From NCBI GenBank assembly GCA_902706235.1, contig CACSJR010000001.1:186001-250000 (forward strand): 64,000 nt of DNA. Direction: 5' to 3'. Of this stretch, positions 55,192 through 63,512 are shown piece by piece. The notes under the pieces were generated by a model that ran no database searches, was not told the origin of the DNA, and saw nothing but the letters and a program-made list of their open reading frames with translations. Numbering within the stretch: position 1 is the first letter of the stretch; the number at the start of each line of letters is the position of its first letter. Origin of the DNA: Citrobacter sp. 18056 (lineage in GTDB: Bacteria; Pseudomonadota; Gammaproteobacteria; Enterobacterales; Enterobacteriaceae). The position numbers were made by a program, and so were the translations under genes.

Positions 55192-56637
55192 TTATTTTAA
55201 AGGTGACGGTGTCACGTTTTTCGGGATGGGACACTGATAAGGCCGTTCCGCCAGTTGCTGAGCCAGCTCGTGCTGGCACGCTTGCAACAGCGCAGGATCG
55301 TTAAACAGTTTGATGGCCGTCGCCGCCATAATTTTACCGGCGTGTAGCATTCCTTTATGGGCGATAGAGGTGCGACCCTGACTCACCAGTTGCCAGGTAT
55401 GCAGTGGCGTACCGACGGTAAAGCAGGGGCTGAAGCATTGGGCCACCGGTGTTTTCCAACTGACATCACCGACATCCGTTGAACCCGGCAAAATGCCATC
55501 GTTCGCCACATACGGTGCGACTTCGTCAATCAGTAGGGTCTGCTGATGGCGACGGGCAAATGCTGTACCTGCGTCAGCGCCAGTGCGGGCGATATTTTGC
55601 AGGCTGTTCTGCAGATCGTTCTCGCTGAGTGTGTCGCGGATTTGCCGGGCAAAGGCCAGTTCTTCCTCATTCCATTCTGGCGTCGCGTAGTGCTGAACCG
55701 CGTGATACATCGCAGCTTCCAGCGTGCGGTTTGGCAGATAACTGGAACAGGCTTTCTCGAAACGACAACTGACCTGGGTTTCGGTCATCAACGCCGCGCC
55801 CTGCGCGATTTTTTCGATCCGTTGATAAATCTGCTGCGCATCCGCCATCTCCGGGGCGCGAATCAGATACAGCACTTCGGCCTGCGCTTGAACCACATTG
55901 GGTGAAATACCGCCGGTGTCGGTAATGGCATAGTGCACCCGTGCTTTTTCAATGATGTGTTCGTTGAGGAAATTGCTGCCCGTCGTCATCAACGTGACGG
56001 CATCCAGTGCGCTGCGCCCTAAATGCGGGGAGTTGGCCGCGTGAGCTGCCACTCCGGTGAAACGCCATGCCGCCTGAATGTTCGCCAGGGTGCTGGAGCT
56101 GAACATCCCGGCGAATGCTTCCGGATGCCAGGTAACAGCGGCATCGACATCGTCAAACAGCCCTTCACGGACCATAAAGGTTTTACCCGATCCTCCTTCT
56201 TCGCCAGGGCAACCATAAAAGCGCAGCGTCCCTTCGCCACCGTGCTGTTCCAGCCATGCTTTTGCTGCCACCGCTGCGGCAAACGCTGCGGTGCCGAGCA
56301 AGTTATGTCCGCAGCCGTGACCGTTGGCGCCAGGCGTGGTTGAGCGAGGTTGGGGGCAATGTGCTTGCTGGCTCAGCCCGGCCAGCGCATCGTATTCACC
56401 CAGTACCGCGATAACCGGTTTGCCGCTGCCGATACTGGCAATAAAGGCATTGGGAATAGCGCCTGCTTCACGGGCCACACTAAACCCTTCTTCCTCAAGA
56501 GCGCCAGCCAGTCGTTCGGCTGACCAGAATTCTTCAAAACGTGTTTCCGGATGGTCCCAAATCTCATCCGCAATATCGCTGAACATCTGCTGGCGGGCAT
56601 TCAAGGTATCAGCCACAAAATCGTAAATTTGCTGCAT
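55192..56637 (-). CDS. abgB: p-Aminobenzoyl-glutamate hydrolase subunit AbgB
   Basis: An M20-family metallopeptidase-like subunit of 481 residues that pairs with AbgA to cleave PABA-glutamate to PABA and glutamate. Metal-site regions GENGHGCGHNLLG-like (here GANGHGCGHN), EEGGSGKTFM and TWHPEAFAGMF are present, with the lid/dimer domain at about 185-300. Its ATG overlaps the abgA stop (TAATG), so the subunits are made together. Confidence 0.96.
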   Translation of the reverse strand: MQQIYDFVADTLNARQQMFSDIADEIWDHPETRFEEFWSAERLAGALEEEGFSVAREAGAIPNAFIASIGSGKPVIAVLGEYDALAGLSQQAHCPQPRSTTPGANGHGCGHNLLGTAAFAAAVAAKAWLEQHGGEGTLRFYGCPGEEGGSGKTFMVREGLFDDVDAAVTWHPEAFAGMFSSSTLANIQAAWRFTGVAAHAANSPHLGRSALDAVTLMTTGSNFLNEHIIEKARVHYAITDTGGISPNVVQAQAEVLYLIRAPEMADAQQIYQRIEKIAQGAALMTETQVSCRFEKACSSYLPNRTLEAAMYHAVQHYATPEWNEEELAFARQIRDTLSENDLQNSLQNIARTGADAGTAFARRHQQTLLIDEVAPYVANDGILPGSTDVGDVSWKTPVAQCFSPCFTVGTPLHTWQLVSQGRTSIAHKGMLHAGKIMAATAIKLFNDPALLQACQHELAQQLAERPYQCPIPKNVTPSPLK

Positions 56638-57947
56638 TATTTTGTTCCTGTCTGCGGACAACAAAGCGCGATGCGCGCGAGTGTTTCCACTGCAATGCCC
56701 AGCACCTGTTCGTCAAAATCGAATTGTTCATTGTGATGCCCGGCACTCAGTTCAGTACCGAAAACCATATAGGAGGCCAGACCGTGATGTTCCTGCACAC
56801 GTGCCATCATCAGAGTGGCATCTTCAGATCCCGCCGGAGCGGCGACACGATCGATTGCCTGCTTTACGCCCGGGACCAGAGCCGCCTGTTCACGGAGGAA
56901 ACTGACCCACACCGGGGACGGTGAACTCGCAGTGGCCGCGCCCATCAGACGTACATCGGCACTCGCGCCGTACATCGCCGCCGCCCCCGCAATGACATGT
57001 TGCGCCTGGTCGAAAACGTACTGGTTGATGACTTCGCTCTCACCGCGTGTTTCCACTTTTAACAGCGCCGAGGAAGGCACGACATTGCGCCCGGTTCCAG
57101 CCTGCATCACCCCGACATTCACCCGCGAGGCTCCCGCACTGTGTGGGGCAATACTGTGTAGTGCAATTGCCGCCTGAGCTGCAGCCAAAAGCGCATTGCG
57201 ACCGTCTTCGGGTTTCCCGCCTGCATGCGCGGCAACACCGCTAAAACGCACATCAAATTTGCTGGTAGCCATAAAGTTATCCGCCCCACAGACCACGGTT
57301 CCTGCACTCACGCCGGTGCCGATATGTACCGCAGTAAAGTAATCCACATCATCCAGAATGCCCGCAGCAACCATCGCCCGTGCGCCACGAGTGCCTTCTT
57401 CGGCTGGCTGAAAAATGAGTTTAAGGGTGCCGCTGAGGTTATCAGCAAACCTCTTCAACACGTGGGCGAGACCTAAACCAATGGCGGTGTGCCCATCATG
57501 GCCGCAGGCGTGCATCATGCCTGCGTTACAGGAAGCAAAACCGTCGCGGAATGGGCGATGGCTGTCGTCCAGCTGTTCATTGAGATCCAGTGCATCCATA
57601 TCGACACGGAAGGCCTGCGTCGGGCCAGGGCGCCCCGTTTTTAGCGTCGCCACGACGCCAGTAAAGCCACCTTTAAATGCCGGAAGCCAGCGTTCCGGCG
57701 CACCCTGAAGACGAGCGCGTTCGTAGGCTTGCGCCAGTGTGTTGTCATCGGGCAGACCCATCCGACTTTGTGCCTCGACGACTTCGCGACCGATGGCTAA
57801 TTCGTAGCCCAGCTCGTCGAGGATCTCCGCCACTTTGGCGGCGGTACGAAATTCCAGCCAACCGGATTCGGCATATTGATGAAAATCACGACGCCAGGCG
57901 CGGAGATCCGTCGCCAGCGACGCAACGTAATCGCTAAGTAATTGCAT
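56637..57947 (-). CDS. abgA: p-Aminobenzoyl-glutamate hydrolase subunit AbgA
   Basis: 436 residues, an M20 dipeptidase-type subunit forming the PABA-glutamate hydrolase with AbgB. Metal ligands appear in MMHACGHDGHTA, IFQPAEEGTRGA and FTAVHIGTG, with GTELSAGHHNEQFD near the end. The ATG at 57947 follows AGGAGAACTT. It is the first gene of abgABT, divergent from abgR with 166 bases between, where the AbgR-controlled promoter must lie. Confidence 0.96.
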   Translation of the reverse strand: MQLLSDYVASLATDLRAWRRDFHQYAESGWLEFRTAAKVAEILDELGYELAIGREVVEAQSRMGLPDDNTLAQAYERARLQGAPERWLPAFKGGFTGVVATLKTGRPGPTQAFRVDMDALDLNEQLDDSHRPFRDGFASCNAGMMHACGHDGHTAIGLGLAHVLKRFADNLSGTLKLIFQPAEEGTRGARAMVAAGILDDVDYFTAVHIGTGVSAGTVVCGADNFMATSKFDVRFSGVAAHAGGKPEDGRNALLAAAQAAIALHSIAPHSAGASRVNVGVMQAGTGRNVVPSSALLKVETRGESEVINQYVFDQAQHVIAGAAAMYGASADVRLMGAATASSPSPVWVSFLREQAALVPGVKQAIDRVAAPAGSEDATLMMARVQEHHGLASYMVFGTELSAGHHNEQFDFDEQVLGIAVETLARIALCCPQTGTK

Positions 57948-58113
57948 AAGTTCTCCTGTCATCGGCAAAAAATGTGAATCACTTCACGCTGTGATAGTTT
58001 TTACTTATCAGTAATAATTTTTTAACGTTTCGGCCATTACCCTGCCATATCGCTTTGCATTACAGTAGATGCCAGTTTCTTGTGTCTGATAGATTTTGGT
58101 TATCGGGGCGGGT

Positions 58114-59025
58114 ATGACCTTTCAGGTTAAAATTCATCAAATTCGTGCATTCGTGGAAGTGGCGAGACAGGGCAGTATTCGTGGAGCCAGCCGGATCCTT
58201 CAGCTTTCACAACCGGCGCTGACCAAATCGATTAAAGAGCTGGAAGAGGGCGTTTCCGCCCAGTTATTTGTCAGACGCAGTAAAGGTGTGGCGCTCACAG
58301 AATGCGGCGAAAGTTTTTATCAGCATGCCAGTTTAATTCTTGAGGAGCTGCGTGCGGCGCAAGAAGAAATTCTGCAACGCCAGGGACGCTTAACGGGGCA
58401 AATTAATGTCGGACTGGGGGCCAGCGTGGCGCGCACTCTCATGCCGCCGGTAATTACCCGTTTTCATCAACAGCATCCGCAAGTGAAGGTCAGGATCATG
58501 GAGGGCCAACTGGTATCGATGATCAATGAATTACGGCAGGGGGAACTGGATTTCACCATTAATAGTTATTATAAAGGGCCATACGATCACGAGTTCACGT
58601 TTGAAAAATTATTTGAAAAAAGCTTCGCGGTATTTGCCCGGACCGGTCATCCGGCGCGAGAGGCAAAAACAATAAGTGATTTATTACAATATAACTGGAC
58701 AATGCCAACGCCGCGTGGAAGTTATTATAAACAGCTCGAAGAATTATTCAGCGACCGTTCACAAATACCGAATATCGGCGTGGTGTGTGAAACATTTTCA
58801 TCTTGCATAAGTCTGGTTGCACAAAGTGATTTTTTAAGTATTTTACCGGAAGAGTTAGGTACTGACCGACTAATCTCGCACCGTCTGGAGATAATCCCGA
58901 TAGCTGAACCGCTACCGAAAGCCGCGTACTATCTGATTCAGCGCCGCGATAGCCAACAGACGCCCTTAACCGCCTCGCTAATTACGCAGTTCCGTCGTCA
59001 GAGTCAGCAATTATTCCGTAATTGA
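58114..59025 (+). CDS. abgR: LysR-type regulator AbgR
   Basis: 303 residues. The N-terminal winged helix-turn-helix is IHQIRAFVEVARQGSIRGASRILQLSQPALTKSIKELEE (given in part), followed by a periplasmic-binding-like effector domain. It is divergently oriented to abgABT, the classical LysR arrangement, and is taken as its regulator. The 3' half uses noticeably more AT-rich codons (ATTATTTGAAAAA, TTATTACAATAT) than its neighbours. Confidence 0.94.
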   Translation: MTFQVKIHQIRAFVEVARQGSIRGASRILQLSQPALTKSIKELEEGVSAQLFVRRSKGVALTECGESFYQHASLILEELRAAQEEILQRQGRLTGQINVGLGASVARTLMPPVITRFHQQHPQVKVRIMEGQLVSMINELRQGELDFTINSYYKGPYDHEFTFEKLFEKSFAVFARTGHPAREAKTISDLLQYNWTMPTPRGSYYKQLEELFSDRSQIPNIGVVCETFSSCISLVAQSDFLSILPEELGTDRLISHRLEIIPIAEPLPKAAYYLIQRRDSQQTPLTASLITQFRRQSQQLFRN

Positions 59026-59041
59026 TTGTTTTCGCGACAAT

Positions 59042-59134
59042 AAAAAACAGGATCTGCCGACATCCGCCAGATCCCACAGTATACACAGCAATATTTCCAT
59101 AACGTATTCCTGCAATTGGCTCCCCTATGCAGGT
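59042..59134 (-). ncRNA. mcaS: Small regulatory RNA McaS
   Basis: The minus strand gives a roughly 93-nt RNA matching E. coli McaS in position (abgR-smrA spacer), length and sequence. A 5' stem CCTGCA/TGCAGG encloses the GGGGAG single-stranded segment (GGAG-type pairing seed). The middle TGCTGTGTATACTGT is followed by the terminator GGATCTG/CAGATCC with loop GCGGATGTCGG and six Us. A -10 TATAAC lies seven bases before the start. In E. coli McaS, an Hfq and CsrA-binding sRNA induced by CRP, represses csgD and activates flhD and pgaA. The start is inferred. Confidence 0.9.
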
Positions 59135-59177
59135 ATTATAGTTATAGCGAATTTAAATTAAATTTCCAGTACTTTCA

Positions 59178-59193
59178 GGTGATATATTTCACA
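59178..59193 (-). promoter_or_regulatory. CRP site upstream of mcaS
   Basis: Minus strand TGTGA-AATATA-TCACC matches the CRP core with one mismatch. It is centred about 51 bases before the predicted mcaS start. E. coli mcaS is known to be CRP-dependent. Confidence 0.7.
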
Positions 59194-59398
59194 ATTTATT
59201 AACATTGGTGATTCACTTCATTGCGCATTAATCTTATTTAAGCAGGGCTTAAGTGTCCCTATTCCCCATTCGGTTAATGTTCATCTCAGAATATATTCTT
59301 TCAGCAATCAGTTTCCAGAATCTCAAAACGCGTTGAGCGCGAGGCGGGGCGCGGCTATAGTAGCTTTTCAGCCGTCGCAGCACTGGGAGGAAGTGAAG

Positions 59399-59965
59399 AT
59401 GAACCCTGACGACAAATTTCTGTTTCTTGACGCCATGGAAGATGTTCAGCCGCTGAAGCGCAATGATGACGTGCACTGGCAGCCCAGCCGCAACACCCGT
59501 ACGCCGCAGCACATTGATACGATCCAGCTTGATAACTTCCTGACCACCGGTTTCCTCGACCTCGTGCCGCTCGGTACGCCGCTGGAGTTCAAGCGTGACG
59601 GGCTACAAACCGGCGTTCTGGATAAATTACGCTTAGGAAAATACAGCCAACAGGCGAGCCTGACGACGCTGTTGCGCCAGCCGGTCGAGCAATGTCGACA
59701 GCAGCTGTTTGCGTTTATCCGTCAGGCGCATAAAGACGGTCTGAGAAACGTGCTGATCGTTCATGGCAAAGGCAAGGCGGACAATTCCCACGCCAATGTG
59801 ATTCGGAGCTATCTGGCGCGCTGGTTGACGGAATTTGACGACGTACAGGCGTTTTGTAGCGCACTGCCGCATCACGGCGGCAGCGGGGCGTGCTATGTGG
59901 CGTTGAAGAAATCCGAACAGGCGAAGCAGGAAAACTGGGAACGCCACGCCAAACGCAGCCGCTAA
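59399..59965 (+). CDS. smrA: Smr-domain endonuclease-like protein SmrA
   Basis: 188 residues (E. coli SmrA, formerly YdaL, 187). The DUF/linker N-terminal half (PLKRNDDVHWQP) is followed by the Smr domain around 95-180 with LIVHGKGKADNSHANVIRSYL and HHGGSGACYVALK. MutS2-like Smr domains nick DNA or RNA; E. coli SmrA has been reported as a nuclease. The ATG at 59399 matches the family start. Its stop overlaps that of the convergent pcaR-like gene. Confidence 0.93.
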   Translation: MNPDDKFLFLDAMEDVQPLKRNDDVHWQPSRNTRTPQHIDTIQLDNFLTTGFLDLVPLGTPLEFKRDGLQTGVLDKLRLGKYSQQASLTTLLRQPVEQCRQQLFAFIRQAHKDGLRNVLIVHGKGKADNSHANVIRSYLARWLTEFDDVQAFCSALPHHGGSGACYVALKKSEQAKQENWERHAKRSR

Positions 59966-60768
59966 CGCAGCAACAGCGTTAATTCCTTCGCCGCTTTCTG
60001 CAGTTCTGGCAACACGCGATCGACCATTTCATTGGCGGAAACCTGGCCCGCATGGACCCCGACGTTCAGTGCCGCAACACAATGCCCCTGCGGGTTAAAC
60101 AGCGGCACCGCCAGCGATCGTAACCCCATTTCCAGCTCCTGATCGTTCAGCGCGTAGCCCTGCTGGCGCACGCGCTTCAACTCTGTACGTAGTTTGCTCA
60201 CTGAATCCACCGTTTGCGGCGTGTAACGGATCATCGTTACCCGCGCCAGCATATCGTTCAGTTTCTCTTCCGGCTGGTGGCTCAACAGTACGCGCCCCAT
60301 TGACGTCGCCCAGGCGGGCAAGCGGCTGCCGATATCCAAATCGATAGTCATGATTCGGGAACTCGATGCACGCGCAATATACAGAATATCGTCACCGTCG
60401 AGCGTGGCGATGGAGCAGGATTCATTCAGCATTTCACTCAGGTGTTTGAGCACCGGCTGCGCGGAACGGGCCAGCGGCGTAGAGGCCAGCCAGGCGTGGC
60501 CGAGCGACAGAATGCGCGGACGCAGCTGGAAGTTTTTGCCGTCCTCGGCGTACACAAACCCCAGCTTGCCGAGGGTGTACAGGCAGCGTCGTACCGCCGC
60601 CCGGGGAATGCCGGTTTTCTGGCTGATTTGCGAAATCGACAGCAGCGGGCGTTGCGGGGTAAATGCCTGAATCACCTCCAGACCACGCGCCAGCGAAGCC
60701 ATATAATTCGGGTCTCCCTTGAACGGATCGCTCTCACCGTTCAGTACGTCGTCAGGATGTTTGGTCAT
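59962..60768 (-). CDS. pcaR: PcaR-type IclR-family regulator
   Basis: A 268-residue IclR-family protein. The helix-turn-helix LLSISQISQKTGIPRAAVRR lies at about 45-65, preceded by NYMASLARGLEVIQAF, and the effector domain ends with the AALNVGVHAGQVSANEMVDRVLP region typical of PcaR/PcaU/PobR. The ATG at 60768 follows CGGAGA; a longer frame over the promoter is not coding. It is divergent from pcaIJFB, and three PcaR-like boxes lie between. Known PcaR proteins activate pca genes with beta-ketoadipate as inducer. Confidence 0.9.
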   Translation of the reverse strand: MTKHPDDVLNGESDPFKGDPNYMASLARGLEVIQAFTPQRPLLSISQISQKTGIPRAAVRRCLYTLGKLGFVYAEDGKNFQLRPRILSLGHAWLASTPLARSAQPVLKHLSEMLNESCSIATLDGDDILYIARASSSRIMTIDLDIGSRLPAWATSMGRVLLSHQPEEKLNDMLARVTMIRYTPQTVDSVSKLRTELKRVRQQGYALNDQELEMGLRSLAVPLFNPQGHCVAALNVGVHAGQVSANEMVDRVLPELQKAAKELTLLLR

Positions 60769-60822
60769 ATTTTTGTCTCCGGGTTTGTCACCGATCACAT
60801 TCTGAAAACAAACATACAGGAT

Positions 60823-60921
60823 GTTCGATAATCGCACCATATTTCGATTATCGCCCTTGACCGACATCGTTAAGCGGGTCACATTTTGTGCGAGCAACGC
60901 ATAAAAGTGCGATAACCGCAC
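60823..60921. promoter_or_regulatory. Three PcaR-like boxes between pcaR and pcaI
   Basis: Box 1 GTTCGATAATCGCAC (60823-60837) equals the 15-bp PcaR site described for Pseudomonas putida pcaIJ as I remember it. Box 2 TTTCGATTATCGCCC (60842-60856) is 19 bases on, centre to centre. Box 3 GTGCGATAACCGCAC (60907-60921) is a palindrome 17 bases before the pcaI ATG. Boxes 1 and 2 are near the pcaR start, box 3 near the pcaI ribosome-binding site. Confidence 0.85.
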
Positions 60922-60937
60922 AACAAGGAGCAACCTG

Positions 60938-61624
60938 ATGATCGACAAAAGCGTCCCGACGCCGGAACAGGCCATCGCCGGGATCCCCGATGGTGCCACC
61001 ATCATGATCGGTGGTTTTGGCCCCGCCGGACAGCCTACCTTTCTGATTGATGCCCTGATAGCACAGGGCGCCCGTGACCTCACCATCATTAATAACAACG
61101 CCGGAAACGGCGAAGTCGGCCTGGCAGCGCTGCTGAAAGCCGGTAGGGTGCGCAAAATGATCTGCTCCTTCCCGCGTCAGGTGGATTCGCAGATTTTTGA
61201 TGACCTGTATCGCCGCGGGAAAGTGGAGCTGGAACTGGTGCCGCAGGGCAATCTGGCGGCGCGTATTCAGGCTGCTGGGGCAGGGCTTGGCGCGGTGTTT
61301 ACGCCAACCGGCTACGGCACGCCGCTGGCGGAAGGCAAAGAGACGCGTGAAATAGACGGTCGTCATTATGTGCTCGAATATCCGATCCATGCGGATTTCG
61401 CGTTGATCAAAGCCCATCAGGCAGACCGCTGGGGCAACCTGATTTATCGCAAAGCGGCGCGCAACTTTGGGCCGATCATGGCGACGGCGGCAAAAATCAC
61501 CGTGGCGGAAGTGTCGGACATTGTGCCGCTTGGTGAACTTGACCCGGAAAACGTGGTAACGCCGGGGATCTTCGTTCAGCGCGTATTTTCGCTGGCTAAC
61601 CTGACCGCGGCCAAAAGCGCCTGA
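60938..61624 (+). CDS. pcaI: 3-Oxoadipate CoA-transferase subunit A PcaI
   Basis: 228 residues, the alpha subunit that with PcaJ transfers CoA from succinyl-CoA to beta-ketoadipate. GFGPAGQPTFLIDAL near residue 30, the NNAGNGEVGLAALLKAG segment and GKETREIDGRHYVLEYPI are type-I CoA-transferase features. AAGGAG precedes the ATG. It is the first gene of pcaIJFB; short spacers of about 10 bases indicate one transcript. Confidence 0.95.
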   Translation: MIDKSVPTPEQAIAGIPDGATIMIGGFGPAGQPTFLIDALIAQGARDLTIINNNAGNGEVGLAALLKAGRVRKMICSFPRQVDSQIFDDLYRRGKVELELVPQGNLAARIQAAGAGLGAVFTPTGYGTPLAEGKETREIDGRHYVLEYPIHADFALIKAHQADRWGNLIYRKAARNFGPIMATAAKITVAEVSDIVPLGELDPENVVTPGIFVQRVFSLANLTAAKSA

Positions 61625-61634
61625 GGATAACCTG

Positions 61635-62291
61635 ATGCAAAAACTGACTCGTGACGAAATGGCGAAACGCGTGGCCCAGGATATTCCTGAAGGTGCGTAT
61701 GTGAATCTGGGTATCGGCCTGCCAACCCGCATCGCCAACTACCTTCCGGCGGACAAAGAGATCTTCCTGCACAGCGAAAATGGGCTGCTTGGTATGGGGC
61801 CAAAGCCACAGGAAGGGGAAGAGGATCCGGAGCTGATCAACGCCGGGAAAGAGTACGTCACGTTGCTGCCGGGTGGCTGCTATTTCCATCACGGTGACTC
61901 GTTCGCGATGATGCGTGGCGGCCATCTCGATATCTGCGTGCTGGGCGCGTATCAGGTTTCTGCCAGCGGCGATCTCGCTAACTGGAGCACTGGCGCCCCG
62001 GATGCGATCCCGGCTGTTGGCGGGGCGATGGATCTCGCCATTGGCGCACGCCAGGTGTTCGTGATGATGGATCACCTGACTCGCGACGGCGAGTGCAAAC
62101 TGGTGGAGAGCTGCAGCTATCCGCTGACTGGTATTGGCTGCGTCAGCCGCATTTATACTGATCTGGCGGTGATGGATATCACACCTGACGGCCCGGTGGT
62201 GCGCGAAATTTTCAACGGACTCTCGTTTGAAGAATTGCAGCGACTCACGCCGGTGAAACTGACCTTCAGCCAACTGGCGCAAAGCGCGTAA
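61635..62291 (+). CDS. pcaJ: 3-Oxoadipate CoA-transferase subunit B PcaJ
   Basis: 218 residues. The catalytic glutamate is Glu48 in the motif HSENGLLGMGP (SENG, 47-50), which forms the enzyme-CoA thioester. VNLGIGLPTRIANYLP at the N-terminus and GGHLDICVLGAYQVSASGDLANW further on are diagnostic for the beta subunit. It follows pcaI after 10 bases. Confidence 0.96.
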   Translation: MQKLTRDEMAKRVAQDIPEGAYVNLGIGLPTRIANYLPADKEIFLHSENGLLGMGPKPQEGEEDPELINAGKEYVTLLPGGCYFHHGDSFAMMRGGHLDICVLGAYQVSASGDLANWSTGAPDAIPAVGGAMDLAIGARQVFVMMDHLTRDGECKLVESCSYPLTGIGCVSRIYTDLAVMDITPDGPVVREIFNGLSFEELQRLTPVKLTFSQLAQSA

Positions 62292-62300
62292 GGAATGACG

Positions 62301-63503
62301 ATGAATCAGGCATTTATCTGCGACGCAGTGCGTACACCCTTTGGTCGCTTTGGTGGTACGCTTTCGACGGTGCGGGCTGATGATTTAGCCGCTCTGCCGC
62401 TGAAGGCGCTGCTGGAACGCAATCCGGGGCTGGATCCGGCGCGTATCGACGATGTGATTTACGGCTGTGCCAACCAGGCCGGGGAAGACAATCGCAACGT
62501 GGCGCGCATGGCTCTGCTGCTGGCCGGACTGCCGGAAAATGTGCCGGGCAGCACCGTGAACCGCCTTTGTGGTTCGAGCCTGGACGCGATAGGTATAGCG
62601 GCGCGCGCGATTAAAAGTGGGGAAACGCAGTTGATGGTCGCCGGTGGCGTGGAAAGCATGTCCCGTGCGCCGTTTGTGATGGGCAAGGCCGAAAGCGCCT
62701 TTAGCCGCAGCATGAAAATGGAAGACACCACCATCGGCTGGCGTTTTATCAACCCGCTGATGAAAGCGCTATACGGTGTAGATTCGATGCCGGAAACGGC
62801 GGAAAACGTGGCGGATGAGTTCGGTATTTCCCGCGCCGATCAGGATGCGTTTGCGCTCCGTAGTCAGCAGCGAACCGCACTGGCGCAGGGAAAAGGTCTG
62901 TTTGATGACGAACTCATCGCCGTATCGGTGCCGCAGCGTAAAGGCGATGCGCTGAATTTTGCGCGCGATGAGCACCCGCGCAACACTTCGCTGGAATCAC
63001 TGGCTAAACTGAAAGGGGTGGTGCGTGCCGACGGTAGCGTCACGGCGGGCAATGCTTCCGGTGTGAACGACGGGGCATGTGCGATGCTGCTGGCAAGCGA
63101 GCAAGCATTAATTGCCCACGATTTACAGCCGCTGGCGCGCGTGGTTGGCGTGGCGACGGCGGGCGTGGCACCGCGAATAATGGGTTTTGGTCCGTCTCCT
63201 GCGGTACGCAAAGTGCTGGCGCAGACCGGATTGACGCTTGACCAGATGGATGTGATAGAACTGAATGAAGCCTTTGCTGCCCAGGCGCTGGCGGTGACGC
63301 GTTCGCTGGGGCTGGCGGACGATGCGGCCCACATCAACCCGAACGGCGGGGCGATTGCGCTGGGGCATCCGCTCGGTGCGTCCGGTGGACGACTGGCGAT
63401 GACCGCCGCGTATCAGCTGAAACGCACCGGCGGGCGCTATGCGCTGTGCACCATGTGTATCGGCGTTGGGCAGGGGATTGCGCTGATTATTGAACGGGTT
63501 TAA
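62301..63503 (+). CDS. pcaF: 3-Oxoadipyl-CoA thiolase PcaF
   Basis: Cleaves beta-ketoadipyl-CoA with CoA to succinyl-CoA and acetyl-CoA. 400 residues from the ATG at 62301, which has AAGGA at correct spacing; the earlier in-frame ATG (62295) almost touches it. Nucleophile Cys90 is in NRLCGSS, NEAFAAQAL and GHPLGASGGR supply the His, and CMCIGVGQG the second Cys. It resembles PaaJ of the phenylacetate pathway; neighbours favour PcaF. Confidence 0.96.
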   Translation: MNQAFICDAVRTPFGRFGGTLSTVRADDLAALPLKALLERNPGLDPARIDDVIYGCANQAGEDNRNVARMALLLAGLPENVPGSTVNRLCGSSLDAIGIAARAIKSGETQLMVAGGVESMSRAPFVMGKAESAFSRSMKMEDTTIGWRFINPLMKALYGVDSMPETAENVADEFGISRADQDAFALRSQQRTALAQGKGLFDDELIAVSVPQRKGDALNFARDEHPRNTSLESLAKLKGVVRADGSVTAGNASGVNDGACAMLLASEQALIAHDLQPLARVVGVATAGVAPRIMGFGPSPAVRKVLAQTGLTLDQMDVIELNEAFAAQALAVTRSLGLADDAAHINPNGGAIALGHPLGASGGRLAMTAAYQLKRTGGRYALCTMCIGVGQGIALIIERV

Positions 63504-63512
63504 GGAGCCGGA

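Noticed and set aside
59962-61155. N-terminal extension of the IclR-family regulator to 397 residues
   Set aside because: The extra region covers the PcaR boxes and the pcaI start on the other strand; the ATG at 60768 has a good ribosome-binding site and gives a normal family length.
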